Shown: one piece after another, positions 9,880-22,388 of the stretch | Numbering within the stretch: position 1 is the stretch's first letter | How the letters are laid out: every line of letters starts with the position of its first letter | NCBI RefSeq assembly: GCF_019703515.2 | Contig: NC_059346.1 | Span: 14,415,001-14,479,000, forward strand | Source: Myxocyprinus asiaticus | Taxonomy: Eukaryota; Chordata; Actinopteri; Cypriniformes; Catostomidae | Reading direction: 5' to 3' | Length of the DNA stretch: 64,000 nucleotides | Program-made: the position numbers and the translations under genes | The notes under the pieces: model-generated | What the model saw: the letters and a program-made list of their open reading frames with translations, nothing else | What the model was told of the DNA's origin: nothing | The model's database searches: none

Positions 9880-10925
9880 TATAGGGAGCCTCCAAAAACG
9901 GCCTAGTCCTTCAAGAGCAAGGATCAATCGAGACTTGTCAATTGCCAACAGATGCTTCTGCAAATAATCCAGCACTTTGAGAACAATGTTCACCAAAGAC
10001 AGATTGGAAGGATTTTGGGCATTTTACCCTCTACAGTGCACAATATAGTTAAAAGATTCAAGGAATCTGGTCAAATCTCAGTGCGTAAAGGGCAAGACGA
10101 AAACCACTTCTGAATGCGCATGATCTCCGATCCCTCAGACGTCACTGTCTTAAAAAACGTCATTCATCTGTAATGGATATCATGAACATAGGCTTGGGAT
10201 TACTTTAGTAACCTTTGTTAGTCAACACCACTTGCCGCTGCATCCACAGATGCAAGTTAAGACTTTACTATGCAAAGCAGAAGCCATACATCAACACTGT
10301 ACAGAAGCACTGCCAACTTCTATGGGCTCAGTCTCATCTTAGATGGAAAGTAGAACAGTGGAACTGTGTTTTTTGGTCCGATGAATCCACATTTCAAATA
10401 GTTTTTGAGAAACACAGCTGTCGTGTTCTCCGGGCCAAAGAGGAAAAGGGACCATCCATACTGTTATCAGTGTCAGGTCCAAAAGCCAGTGTCTTTATGG
10501 GCCAGGGGTGTGTCGGTGCCCATGGCATGGGTAACTCGCACATCTGTGAGGGCACCATTAATGCAGACAGATATGTACAAATTTTGGAGCAACATATACT
10601 GCCATCCAGCACCGTCATTTTCAGGGACGTCCCTGCATTTTCCTGCAGGACAACTTCAAACCACTCACTGCCCGGAATACAAGTGCATGGCTGTGTAAGC
10701 AGAGAATGTAGGTGCTAGACTGGTCTGCCTGCAGTTCTGACCTGCCTCCATTTGAGAATGTGTGGCACATAATGAAGCGCATTAGATGGCAATGAAGACC
10801 CCATACAATTGTGCAGCTGAAGACCTGCATTATGGATGAATGGGGGGAAATTCCACTTTCTAAACTTAAGAAACTTGTGTCTTCTTGTGTCTTTCCATTT
10901 TTAAAAACAGCCAGCATAAACAGCC
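9880..10925 (+). pseudogene. Tc1-like transposase pseudogene
   Basis: Reading across frames gives the outline of a fish Tc1-type transposase, which cuts and pastes DNA at TA sites through an N-terminal paired helix-turn-helix and a DDE catalytic core. A helix-turn-helix segment (STVHNIVKRFKESGQ) lies near 10030-10080. The block around 10215-10400 contains CVFWSDESTF with the first catalytic Asp. The block around 10600-10700 should hold the second Asp but is shifted out of frame, and ENVWHIMKR near 10750 marks the third region. At least two in-frame stops (near 10110 and 10170) and frameshifts disable it. Terminal inverted repeats were not found. Confidence 0.75.
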
Positions 10926-12475
10926 AACAATACAGGTCTCCATAGGTTTTACTGTGCCAGCTTTTCTACACATGATAAGTACACACTGCACAATGATACT
11001 TGACAAATGCTTTACCATAAATTTTTCCAAATACATGATTAAATTTGACAATTTTTAATTGTGTTTTGACATCTTGTAATGTCTATCTCCTGTGCAGAAG
11101 TGACCCCAATGCAGTTCAGTCTGATCTTCTTCAACCCCTATTTTAAATGCAAATACTGAGTGTAAATCTGAGCTTCTTTGCCTGTTTGTGGCAGTGGGCT
11201 GTTGACCTTAAGGAAATGGAAACTTGCCATCAGTGAAGCAGCAGCCATCTGCCCTCCATCTGCAAAATAAAGGGAGAGATATCCCCTTTCCTGAGAGAGA
11301 TGGACAGAGATTATACTTGTCTAATCAGAATAATGTTATTAGACTCGCTGAATCAGTGTGTCATTTTGTTAGACTGATAACTCTTGTTGCTTTCTAGATG
11401 CACCATTAGAGAAAGGCATAAAAAGTATCTTTGCCTGGAGCTCTAGTATTTACATCCAGAGAGATCTGAGTTGAATCTAAAAGCAATCCAAAGCAATATG
11501 GAAGTGCCTTTTAAATTCCAGGGCTCTCAGGCAGAAATCAGCTGCTTATTGACTAGATTGATTTTATTTTTATTGATCTATTTGGCCTCTGTCTTTTTCA
11601 TGTCTTATCCTGCTATCTGTGATGACAGCTTTGGAATGATTGACTAAATTCTTTGTTTCCAGTTTCCAAATAAACTGTCAGACAAAACTGTTCAAACAAA
11701 AGCATCTCATTTTCTGAAGTCTTCAATGCAGTCAATCAGCAAGTCTTACTAAATATTTAACTAATGCAGCTGTGACCCTTTCTGTTCCTATTGATCAAGG
11801 AGAAGTCTGCCGGGATATTTTGTATTTTTTTCACCTTGATGTATAAGGCGGTGAATGTGAGTCGTCGATAGGCAATGAGACACATTGATTGACTGGAAGC
11901 TGGAATAAACTGGAGTCGCTTGTTTGTCCATTCACAGCTGCAGCCTATAATTGGATCTCGAGTGAGTGACACTGAGATTCTAAAAGCTATATCTGGCCAG
12001 CTGTCAGCATCTGTGACTCCATCTTCATTCTGTAGCCATTAGTCCTAAATTAGCCACCAGAAGTAGACGGAAGCTCTACACTGAGATGAATGTCTTGTTT
12101 TTAGAGTCATGTTGGTCATGAGGGGAAAAAAAGAAGAGTAGGAATTTGTGGTGCTTAGGCATATTTGTGCTATTGACATGAATGATACCTCGGATCATAT
12201 ATCTTTTTGAGGTTGCAAATACTTTTTCTAAGAAATTGGAATAAACATTTTTGTCAGGTGGGCAATTAAACAGGCAAAAAATACCTTATAGGCCATACAG
12301 GCCTATAAGGACAACATTTTTGCACTTTAACCCGATTTTGCGTTTGCATGTAACCGCCAATCATGTACACTACATGACTTACAGTTGGTGCAGTTTTCTG
12401 TCGTTCTGGTGCTCACAATACACAACAGATCGCAGGCTGGGTGTATCAACTACACGACCATTCGTCCCTGACAGA
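10926..12475. other. Mostly unique sequence
   Basis: No gene or named repeat. The part from 11100 to 12060 is less repetitive and could include regulatory DNA, but I have no motif to support that. A short imperfect palindrome (cttataggccatacaggcctataag) lies near 12281-12306. Confidence 0.35.
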
Positions 12476-12842
12476 GGCCCTGTGTACACCTGGTATCATG
12501 CATTTTGAGTGATCTGATCACAAGTGTACAAGTGAGACACATCACCGTCACCTAGTTGTCTCTTTTGACCACTTATGTTTGGATTTCGATGGGAGAGTCT
12601 CTGATTTCATGAGGACATACATCAATCATAACGTCTGTGTATAACTGAATGATAGTAAAGCACAAAAACGAAAAAGCTAAAAAACTTGTGCATGTTCATG
12701 CATTCGCTTTTTTAAATTTTCAGATAGCACACTTATTTGCTTTTAAATCCGCACATAACCAGCAAAAAAAAAAAAAAAGTCTGTTAAAGCTGTCTTTAGC
12801 GTTGTCCCATTTCAAATGGCTCACCCAAAATGCATCTTAAAA
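12476..12842. mobile_element. TIR MITE of the CAGGTGTAAACAGGGCC family, short copy
   Basis: The left end GGCCCTGTGTACACCTGGTA, the sub-terminal 'gatcacaagtg' and 'gagacacatcacc', and the right sub-terminal 'caaaatgcatctta' match the element at 47732-49027. The final 20 or so bases of the right terminus are lost. Non-coding. Confidence 0.65.
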
Positions 12843-13892
12843 TGATTTAAAGACAATGAAATTCATTTACAAACTTGCTCAGTTTCTTCTTGATTACATG
12901 TCAACAAACATGAGAGAACAGCTCTCACCGTTTTTTTTTTTTTTTTGCTTATTTGCAAAGGAAAAAAAAGAAAAATTGCTGAAAATAATAAAGACAGCGT
13001 GTAGGAAGATATAGATGATGTTTTATTTTATTTTTTGAATAATATTTTGTCTTCTGCTTCCCAACACTTGGCTCTCCTCTTGCTCTCATTGGCTGTGGCT
13101 CATTGTCGGTCTCGTTGAGACAGTGCACACCTGATGACAAGACATTTAGATATCAAGCTAGTTTGTAATCCGTCATAGCAACTTTCGCAGGAGTGTGCAC
13201 GCTATAAGACCATTGATCATGAGATCTGAGACTTCTTGCCGCAGACCAGTCGCTGATTCAACATCAAAGGAAACGAGCTGGAGTCGTGTAGTGTACACTT
13301 GGCTTTACCGGCTTATCAAATGTGCACATATCTGTTTAGTGTTGTGCGCATGTCTTTTTACCTTTTGACATCAAAAGCAGGGAATAATACGATGATTTCA
13401 AATATCATGTTGCGCTGTTGAATTTTTGGATTCGCTGATTTTTGGTAGTTATCAGCATATTAGCGTGCACGTAAATACACTCATTTTTTAGATGATTCTG
13501 AAACTCCAGAGGAGACACATGTGAGATTACAGGTATTATTTATTTTTTTTTTTTGTCATAAATTTCTTATCATATCTTCTCTATTTAATCTCATTGGTGT
13601 CTTGGAGAGACAGTTGACATAATAACCTCCTGAGAACCCTGTGTGACAGCTGTGTGCTTTTTCCATTCCCATATTTGATTTGTAACTAGTAGCCCCTAAG
13701 AAACATGCAAAAAAAAAAAAAAAATGGTTTTAGTTTTCCTAAAAATGTATGTCCACATATGTTGACAGTGGGACTAAGTTGTGAATTTTTAAATAATATC
13801 AAGCTATAAAAAGTTTTTTTATTATTGTTTTTCATGTTTCCAGGAGTGTTGGTTATTCATGTTTTTGAGACTTTACAGACATTACATCAGAA
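12843..13892. other. Unclassified AT-rich sequence
   Basis: Contains poly-T/poly-A runs near 12930 and 13710. A short piece at about 13489-13520 (tctgaaactccagaggagac) is also found inside the MITE at 25104-25692. Nothing else recognised. Confidence 0.35.
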
Positions 13893-13900
13893 ATAGGCAT

Positions 13901-15370
13901 TAGCTGCCGATATTAGCCTTTCATCGATATATCAGTATCGGCATATATTTTACAGATATGCGCAGATATGAAAACTTTTTTCAGAACATATAATGCAGAA
14001 AACAATACTTTAGAATTGGTGTCATTACACAGTTTGTCCAGCAGAGCGCGCTCTGACTCCATTGCTTACAGAGCTGACTCTGAGCTGATAGTGGCTCTGC
14101 AGACAGGGCGGAGTTGAGCGGTGTCTTCGTGGTAATTTGCTAACTAGTTTGTGAAATACATACTGGAAAGTTAATAATGACCCCATTATTTTCCCTTTTC
14201 AATATAACTAATATAATGTTAACCTTGTCCCTGACAACCATATCACTCATGTCTGTTTGCTGTTAGCCAGCTATAGTTTGTCAGTGCAGTCAGTAATGTA
14301 GCAGATTGAAAGATAAACATCAGAGCATCTTTTTGTAGCACATCAGACAACGGTGCGGTGGTGGATTGTGTCTGTTGAGTGTTGATTTCACGCTACACTG
14401 TTACCTAGTTGGTGAGATGCAATGCTGGTCCATCTTTTACTCTGTGACACTTATAACTAACTAGTTAACTACGTAGCTACTTTAATTGCTTGTCAGCTGA
14501 GTGGAAGCTAATGTGTAAACATGTATTCACCAAACTGGTTTGTTCAGGATTCACAGTTTGGTACCCCCTTAAACCAAAGAAATTCCAGTCGTTGCATTTA
14601 TAAAATGTAATATTTAGAAGTCTGGTTTTCCACCGTTGAACGTTTCCCCTGAACTTGTACAGCAGAATAATGAAATGTATTGTAGAGCAGTATAGCCGCT
14701 GTTTTTCTCTTGTCTCAGCAGGTGTAAATGCTTCTTGTTTTACAACCTGCCAATAATTGACTGGCAGTATTAAAATAGTCAGCACTGACTGATACTAAAC
14801 AGTACTGATGTTTATTTAGCTATTTATTTTATTTTTGTTTATTCTTTATTTTAATGGTCAGCATTTGACTGATACTAAACATAGAGTACTGATGTTTATT
14901 TAGCTATTTATTTTATTTTTATTTATTCTTTATTTTAATGGTCAGCATTTGACATACTAAACAGTGCTGATGTTTATTTAGCTATTTATTTTATTTTTAT
15001 TTATTCTTTATTTAAATGGTCAGCAACTGACTGATACTGAACATACCGTACTGATTATTTTTAAGCTATTTATTGTATTTTTATTTATTCTTTATTTTCT
15101 CAGTGTTCATTTCTAGAATTTGTTGACAATGTATAATAATAATGTCAAATATTCTTTGATAAAAATATTTGTGTAAGAAAGCAGCCTTTTGAGTACCTTT
15201 GCATAGTCATATCGGTGCAAAATTGGTGAACAATCCACATACAAAAGGTCTGTTAAAATCTTTCCAGCTCAAAAATGAACTATATCGGCCACCATATTGG
15301 TAATCGAATTTCCCCCCTCTAAAATCGGTATAGGTATCAGTCTCAAAAATCCCATATCGGTCGGGCTCTA
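13901..15370. mobile_element. Non-autonomous hAT-like element
   Basis: The ends are imperfect inverted repeats: left TAGCTGCCGATAT, right in reverse complement TAGAGCCCGACCGATAT. Immediate flanks are ATAGGCAT (13893-13900) and ATAGGCAC (15371-15378), an almost perfect 8-bp duplication as made by hAT transposases. Both ends are rich in 'atatcgg' and 'tatcggtat' sub-terminal motifs, which probably bind the transposase. No transposase frame is present. The interior carries a tandem array (14778-15101) and a perfect palindrome AGAGCGCGCTCT at 14042-14053. Confidence 0.6.
14778..15101. repeat. About 80-bp tandem repeat, 4 units
   Basis: Each unit begins 'gtcagc', contains 'actgatactaaaca', 'gtactgatgtttatttagct' and 'tttattctttatttt', and ends 'aatg'. 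Units start near 14778, 14857, 14940 and 15019. The last is the most diverged. The array lies inside the hAT-like element. Confidence 0.85.
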
Positions 15371-15378
15371 ATAGGCAC

Positions 15379-17166
15379 ACATAATTCTAATTTAAAGAAT
15401 TGGCCAGTATCATCCAATCACTGCCAACCATGTTAAAATAAAACAGTACATTATAAATTCTGAATCTATGTACTGATTTCCATTGTCCCATGTCTGCCAA
15501 ACATGTTGAGTGGTCCAAACATCATCTGCAGCCTGAAACTGAATTTTAAATAGGAAGTTTGGATCGAATGCACTTAGTTCCACAGAGAGCTATAGGATGC
15601 TCCCTTGCTCCCTATTTAGTGAATGATTTGACAGTTGACCTCGAGTGTGCTGTCTGTCTGCACTGGTCTCAGAACAGTTTGAAATGCACCTTATTTTCAT
15701 CCTAACTCCATATAAAGCCTCAAAGCCACATTTTCCAGTTTTTGGGTGCATCCATTGATTCTCAGTGTGATAATGCACATTGCATACAGAAACTGAGAAA
15801 TACAGTCTACGAATGTGGTCATTGTGTTTAACAGCATGCTGTTTCGCATTAAATCGCTCAAATTTTAAAAATGGCATATGGTATGAAACTAGAGACTCTA
15901 GTCTTTTGACTTCAACAGGTTTCAATGTAAAAACTTAATTAGGTTTCTTACCAGATGTAGTTTTGATGGTGTTTCACCCAAACACAGACTCCTCTGTGAT
16001 CGACGCCATATTGTTTTATCACATGACTCTAAAGTTTAACCCTTAACTGACAGCCCAGAATCTCCTCAACTGAGATCAGTCAGTTTAAATTAAATGAAAT
16101 TATGCGTTGAATATAGCGAAGCCAAAACATAAAACGTGGGGTCTCTGGAGACTGAAGAAATCTAATTTATGATTTCTTTCCTAAGGGTATATGCAACTTT
16201 TTTTCTTTTTTTATCTGAATTTGGCCAGCTAAATGTTAAGGGATAGCAGAATCATTGAGGCATTGTGTGTATGTGTGTGTATATTTCTGTGTGTGTTTAT
16301 GTACTATATTTGCAGATATTAGGGAGGTTTGCAGGTTCAGCATGCCTCTGTCTCCTGCTGCTTCTCTCTGGCAGGAAGTAAAGTTCCCGCTGAATGGGTG
16401 GACGGCAGCATCACAGGCATATGGGTAAATTGAGCTGCACAGCTGGAGCTCCCTGCTGTGTCCTCATTGGCCCCTGCAGCCCGTTGTCACGGTACCAAAT
16501 GCCCAGCTATGAAATATGGATTCAGATCAGGCCGCATGTTGTCATAATAGAAAATAAACCCAAACCTGAGAAAACACAGAACTCGAAACAACTTCGAGAG
16601 GAAATAGAAAATAACAAACCACCCCAGTGATCATGCTATAAACTTTTATTTTCCAATTCCACCATCTGACCCCATTTATATCAGTATGTGCATTATATTA
16701 TTTTATTATATTATTATCTCTGTTCTACCATATCATAACTGCTGGCTATGATATCTGTTTTTTTCCAAACAGAAGTTTTTACTCTGCTTTAAAGCTATCT
16801 AGTGTACTACTAGAATCTGACAAAATTAACCTTAAGCAGATACAGATTTAGATTGTATAGTCTTTCTCTTGTGGGAAAATGGATATAAAAAATATTGATG
16901 ACTCATCTTACACTGCGTAGATTTTTTTCCAATCATATACTTTCTAGTCTAGAATAAGAATACCACCTGCAACCAAGTAGCAAATCATGGTTCATGGGTG
17001 TGATGTAAATAAAGACTATTGGCTTTTAAAAAAGGGGGGACGATCCCTTCGATGTGTCCTGCCCAAATTGCCTGAATCTGTAGGAAAATATGTCAAAGGA
17101 CAGAAAACTGCGCTCATAAAGAAATTTAATAGCTTCTTTAGACCAGAAACATACTACTTATGCACA
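15379..17166. other. Unclassified sequence
   Basis: The part from 15570 to 15930 has the flavour of a dispersed fish repeat (gctccctatttagtgaatg), but I cannot define its ends. A short TG-rich run lies at 16264-16297. The rest appears unique. No gene. Confidence 0.3.
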
Positions 17167-18235
17167 CTGCTGGGCGGATTACTTGTGAATTGTATTCAGG
17201 TACTGATTACAAATTACATGACAAAAATGCAATCAGTAATGTAATCTCATAGATTACTTTTGGATTAATTATAACCTAATTCTATTTTATTTTATGTCAC
17301 ATGCATTTGAGTCAGATAATCATTTTAACATTAAAGTACAAAGAGAAAGAAAATGTATTCCATTCTTTATTACTAACAAAAAGAGCCTCACACAAAGTGC
17401 TCCTTATGATATTTTTAAAAAGTGCATTAAACATTACATGGATGAAATAATTTATCCATCGCCTATTCCAAAGCTGTGGTGCAAGATATTATCTTTTGAA
17501 AAGGAAGAATATTCTAAAAGAGCAGAATATTTTAAAACAGCAGAGTTACACTGAGTCACACAAGAAAGAATTGTGTTAAGTTTTATGTCAAGCTTCATGC
17601 AGTAGAGCGATGGGCTTTGTTCCTTATTGCTGCACATTTTGCAGTTGAACTATTGTGTATCCTGTGGGCAGAACCCTTAGAGACATAATCCACTAGATCC
17701 ATTGAAGCAATTAAGTTCAATGTGTGAGCTGCACACCATTGGTGAGGTAGTAATAAATAATATATATATTTTTAAAAACATAGCTAGTTCATTTTAAGTG
17801 CATTAAACAATAGAAACATTACATGAACAAATAGTAATGAACCAGAAATCAACAGCAATGGCATTGCTAGGTCAAAGCTATCTCAAAACTCTGACACACT
17901 TACTTTTAACCCTTACTACTCAGTAATAGTCCATCAGGTATTCCTTAGCTGGATTCTTTTACTGTTGTAACGTAAAAGGAGCACATGCTCACAATGTTCA
18001 TTTGTGAGACTATTGCGCTTTGGGGTAAGAATATGTTGATATTGATATGAATATGATCAATAAATTTACAATTTACTGCCGTCGCCTTGTTAATATGTAA
18101 TCATGTAATCTATAAAAAAGTAACTAGTCTGATTATGAGTATTTTAAAATGTAATTTAATTTAATTACAAGTACTTGATTTTTGTAATCTGATTACATAA
18201 TCAAGATTACATGTAATCCGTTACTACCTAGCACA
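17167..18235. mobile_element. TIR element of the 'gtaatctgattac' type
   Basis: Both ends are dense in 'gtaatc', 'gattac' and 'taatctgattac' motifs in inverted orientation. The left starts near ctgctgggcggattac; the right ends gtaatccgttactacctagc. The arrangement fits a known class of fish non-autonomous DNA transposons with long sub-terminal repeats. The interior frame at 17294-17554 has no domain I recognise. Exact boundaries and target duplication are not clear. Confidence 0.55.
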
Positions 18236-18487
18236 GATTCAAGCACGTGGCCAACAGATTTTGCCAAAGCATGGACCAGTTGAACATGCTTAACGTGTGT
18301 TCTTGCATTCTGTGGTGGTAACAAACAAGTATTCAAGGGGGTGATAGAGTTACCTTCAAAAGTCTGTGCTATTAGACTGGATGTGCTATTATTCAGGTAA
18401 GCTGCAATAAATATATTGTCTTTACTTACCTTACCTGCTTGAAAGAGAAAACTCACCAAAGAAGCGGACAGTTCACACCAGAGGTGT
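18236..18487. other. Unclassified sequence
   Basis: Nothing recognised between the TIR element and the tandem repeat. Confidence 0.3.
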
Positions 18488-18655
18488 AGTCAAGACCAGA
18501 CCCGCCAAGACCCAGACCAATACCAGACCCCCTAAGACCCAGAACAAGACCAGACCTCTCGAGACCTAGATCCAGACCAAGACTAGACCCTTCAAGACCC
18601 AGATCCAGACCAAGACTTATCACTAAGACCCAGTCCAAGACCTGTCGGTTCAAGA
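18488..18655. repeat. Imperfect 'ccagaccaagac' tandem repeat
   Basis: A decayed minisatellite. Units combine 'gaccagaccc', 'aagacccaga' and 'tccagaccaagac' with a period near 36-40 bp. Minus-strand translation gives a Gly-Leu-rich repeat, which is a by-product and not a protein. Confidence 0.75.
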
Positions 18656-18764
18656 ACCAAGCTGTAAATTTTAATGAACCAATATGCTGAATTTATTTTT
18701 GAAGAATCTTCTAAATTCACTAAAGTGAAGTGAATTGAATTGTTTAGTGGACAGCCTAGAACAG

Positions 18765-19665
18765 GGGTACTCAATTAAAGTTCCAAGAGGTCCCAGGCGC
18801 TGCTGGGGGGCGCCAAAGAGGAGGCCCCTTGAGTACTGAGGTCTATTCCCACAGTGGTAACGAAGCATACACGTTAAGTATGTTCAACTGGAATGCAGTG
18901 GCCCAGCACTCACATCTGCATTCTGTGTTGCGTCCACGTTCACTTATTTGCATAGAATATTTTTCTGCTTTTAGCTCTGTTACAGGCATTCTTAATCACT
19001 GTTGGTTTGCCAGGTGTGTATTAGCCGTGATAAGCTCTACCCTTCACCACCATTCATCTGATGTTATGACCAATTCTGGTGGTCAAAAATGCTTTCAATC
19101 AAATTGAAAGAAATCTATGTTACTTTAGCAAATGTAAGAGGTTGTATTTGTGTTTTTGTGTGTACCATTTTTTCCAATCTTACCTTCAATCCCTATATTT
19201 GGCAGGTCTGTTGGAGAGTCATATACTGTATACACACACACACACACACACACAATGCTCCTGTAGAGCAATTGTATTATCTTTACTACGCTTCACATCA
19301 CATTGAATTTCCCCTCCATTTGTGCGTTCCAGCAATTAGCCATGGGGCCCAGAGCAGCTCTTCTCATAATAAAACCCTCCTGTGGCTCGCCTTTAGCTTT
19401 GATTACCAAATGCCTCAGGATGTACTCTCTATTTAGTGACGTTAAAATCAGATTTAAAGGTGACTGTTATCAACGTTATATCCTTGGTGAAGTGTGGAAT
19501 TTTGTAGACATAAAAAAAAGTTCTCCTATCTTAGCTTAATATTCATAGACAACTGTAAGTAAGCCATTCATAGGGTGATTCTACTGAAAAGAGTAAACAA
19601 TGTGGCTCTGTGACACTAAGAAAATATTGCTCTGCTTGTTTGAACATCCCAAACCAGCCTGACAG

Positions 19666-19667
<2 letters not shown>
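18765..19667. other. Unclassified sequence with a hAT-like end
   Basis: CAGGGGTACTCAATTAAAG at about 18763-18781 resembles a hAT terminus, and a similar one occurs at 33799. No matching second end was found. (CA)n lies at 19232-19254. Otherwise nothing recognised. Confidence 0.3.

Positions 19668-19727
<60 letters not shown>
19668..19727. repeat. (AT)n microsatellite
   Basis: About 60 bp of uninterrupted AT dinucleotides. Confidence 0.98.
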
Positions 19728-19731
<4 letters not shown>

Positions 19732-20404
19732 AAAGTTTAATGAACATTTTTTCCATCAAATATTTTTTTCTTTTTTTATTAATTTGATCAAGTCTTGATC
19801 TCTGAACTTAAATTCATTTTGTCACATATACTAGATACAAAAATTGTCAAAGTCATCATTTTAATTACATTGAAGCAATTTAATGTATACCATGTTTTTT
19901 TTTTTTTTTTTGTCAAATATTTGTTGTTGTAAGTGAAACAAGCTGTGAACTTGTAGTCTCAGCAATAGAGGACAATATCATGCTGATTAGTATTCAATTA
20001 AGCTTTCCAACAAGGCATGCAGGGGGTCTTAACATCCAAAACACAAACCACACTGACGGTGACACTAAACAATCATACTGTTGTCATGACACAAAACCCA
20101 AAGGAACAACAAACAACACCACCAGTGCAAATCCTGCAATAAAAAGCAAATATTAAGACATTCATTTGCAGTCTTTACTCATGCCACAGTGCATGCTGGA
20201 AGCCTGACATAACATGTACATCTGGTTCTGGCCAACAAAAATATTTCAGTTGTCCCAATGCAAATTAATTATGTGAACTTCCATTTTACAAATTTAAATT
20301 GATTGCACACAATGAAATGTATTTGTTACCAAAAAATCAGTTGTGTTACATTTTCTTATTTTAAGTAACTAAATAAAAAATGTTTAATTTTTTGAAGCAT
20401 TTTT
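19728..20404. other. Unclassified AT-rich sequence
   Basis: Homopolymer T run near 19893-19910. No gene or named repeat. Confidence 0.35.
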
Positions 20405-20793
20405 TATAATTTTTTTTATATCCCCATTTCTCCCAATTTGGAATGGCTAATTCCCAATACTTAGTAGATCCTCGTGGTGGCGTGGTTACTCACCTCAATT
20501 TGAGTGGCGGAGGACAAGTCTCCGTGCATCTTATCACGTGGCTCGCTGTGCATGACACTGCGGAGACTCCGCATGTGGAGGCTCATGCTACTCTCCGTGA
20601 TCCATGCACAACTCACCATGCACCCCATTAAAAGCGAGAACCACTAATTATGACCACAAGGAGGTTACCCCATGTTACTACCCTCCCTAGAAACCGGGCC
20701 AATTTGGTTGCTTAGGAGATCTGGCTGGAGTCACTCAGCATGCCCTGGATTTTAACTTGTGACTCCAGGGGTGGTAGTCAGCGTCAATACTCG
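20405..20793 (-). mobile_element. tRNA-derived SINE, nearly full length
   Basis: Read on the minus strand, the head 'gcgagtattgacgctgacta' is followed by a degenerate B box (gtcacaagttaaaatccagg; ancestral GTTCGAATCC is inference). A conserved body follows (ccaaattggcccggtttcta, cacatgcggagtctccgcag, ccaaattgggagaaatgggg) and then an A-rich tail. The A box is truncated. This is one of the common cyprinid SINE families. A partial sister copy is at 9600-9862. Confidence 0.75.
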
Positions 20794-21057
20794 CGCAACA
20801 GAAAGCATTTTTGAGTGTTTGCTCAATATGTGTGTATGACCAGTGGAAGACTGAAGGAACATTCAGTAACCTATTCAAAAACAATCCTAATTTTTGCAAT
20901 TCTGATTCAAGAATTACAAACTTTAATGGGTTGAGACATTCTGCCAGGAGAGTTGGAGACATGCTGAAGTTTCATGGTCCATGAATCGCCAATGTCATGG
21001 GTTTAATTCCCAGTGAACACCCAAACAGATAAAAATGTCTGCCTTGAATGCACTGTA

Positions 21058-21682
21058 ATGCCGGTTTCACATATCCTCCTTGAGTGGGGCATCAGCTGGG
21101 CGTGAGCAGCATGTTTTCGTTTCGCCGCCCATATTCAAGCGTGAGTTGCGAGGTGAAGTGTCCCAGACGCGGCAGTGAGCAGATAGTTTCGGCGCCGTGC
21201 CTATTTTTGCCGTGCAGCTCACACTGAACTCAGCGGATCTTGGTGCAGTAGAAAACTAAAATAATCAGGAGATTTTAGAGATTTAAGACACAAAAACTAA
21301 TAAACAATATTTAAATCGAACAAACTATACACTACATTTTATAGGTCTGCATCTTCACCAACCTTTTTGGAAATTTCAGTCTTTTCCCATTCTAGTAGAT
21401 AGGAGCTGTACTTGTATGTCGCTTGTTTACAAAGAAAATAGCTGCACAGCCTGCCCGAGACAGTTCCAAAGATGACCGCCGAGTAGACTGGCTTGCCTTG
21501 AAAGGGACTTTGATATATTAACCAATTGTAACCAAGTACGCTGATAAAAAAATGCACTTGACTTCCCACCAATGCCGTAGGAACCAAGAAAATAGACACA
21601 GCCAATGTGAAAGCCAAATGCAACGTGTTGCTCACACCTCGCTCAAGCCCCGCTCACGGAGTATGTGTGAATCCAGCGTAAA
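21058..21682. mobile_element. TIR DNA element, about 0.6 kb
   Basis: Imperfect terminal inverted repeats: left ATGCCGGTTTCACATATCC, right in reverse complement ACGCTGGATTCACACATAC, continuing into 'tgagtgggg' versus 'tgagcgggg'. Target duplication is uncertain (TAA-like trinucleotides at both sides would fit PIF/Harbinger). A minus-strand frame (21339-21635, 98 codons) is hydrophobic and has no transposase motif that I recognise. Confidence 0.55.
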
Positions 21683-21828
21683 TTGCTTTGGATTAAAGTG
21701 TTTGCTTGAATTTAAATTAATCAGGGAATCATGGTTTTGGATGCCAAGCTATCACAAGGCTAATGCTAAAAACATTAAAAACTTGTGTAAAATGTCACTG
21801 ATTTTAACATACATGCTATTAAAGTGAT

Positions 21829-22179
21829 AGTTCAAACAAAAATTTTAATTATCTCATGCCATCCCAGATGTGTATGACTTTCTTTCTTCTGCTGAACACA
21901 AAGATTTTTCGAAGAATATTTCAGCTCTGTAGGTCCTCACAATGCAAGTGAATGGTGAACAAAATTTTGAAGCTCCAAAAGGACATATAGGCAGAATAAA
22001 AGTAATCTATTCGATTCCAGTGGTTAAATCCATATCTTCAGAAGCGATATGATAAGTGTGGGTGAGAAACAGATAAATATTTAAAAAAAGTCTTTTTTTT
22101 TACTATAAATCTCTACCTTTACTTTTACATTGTGAATATTTATCTGTTTCTTACCCACACCTGTGAACTATCCCTTTAA
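21829..22179. mobile_element. TTAA-type MITE, complete, with internal hairpin
   Basis: Starts TTAAAGTGATAGTTCAAAC and ends GTGAACTATCCCTTTAA, so both TTAA copies and the inverted termini are present. An extra inverted repeat inside (arms at about 22057-22082 and 22133-22160) contains a perfectly matched AGAAACAGATAAATATT. Confidence 0.8.
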
Positions 22180-22314
22180 GAAAACTGCTTGGAAAACAGA
22201 AACCATGCATCAGATTACTTCACTGGTTGAATTCGCTAAGTGTACACTAGAGACTTAAAAACATATGGTACAATTTTATATGTATGCATGTTTATTACAT
22301 ATATATGTAATATA

Positions 22315-22316
<2 letters not shown>

Positions 22317-22387
<71 letters not shown>
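22317..22387. repeat. (GT)n microsatellite
   Basis: About 71 bp of pure GT. Confidence 0.98.
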
Positions 22388-22388
<1 letters not shown>

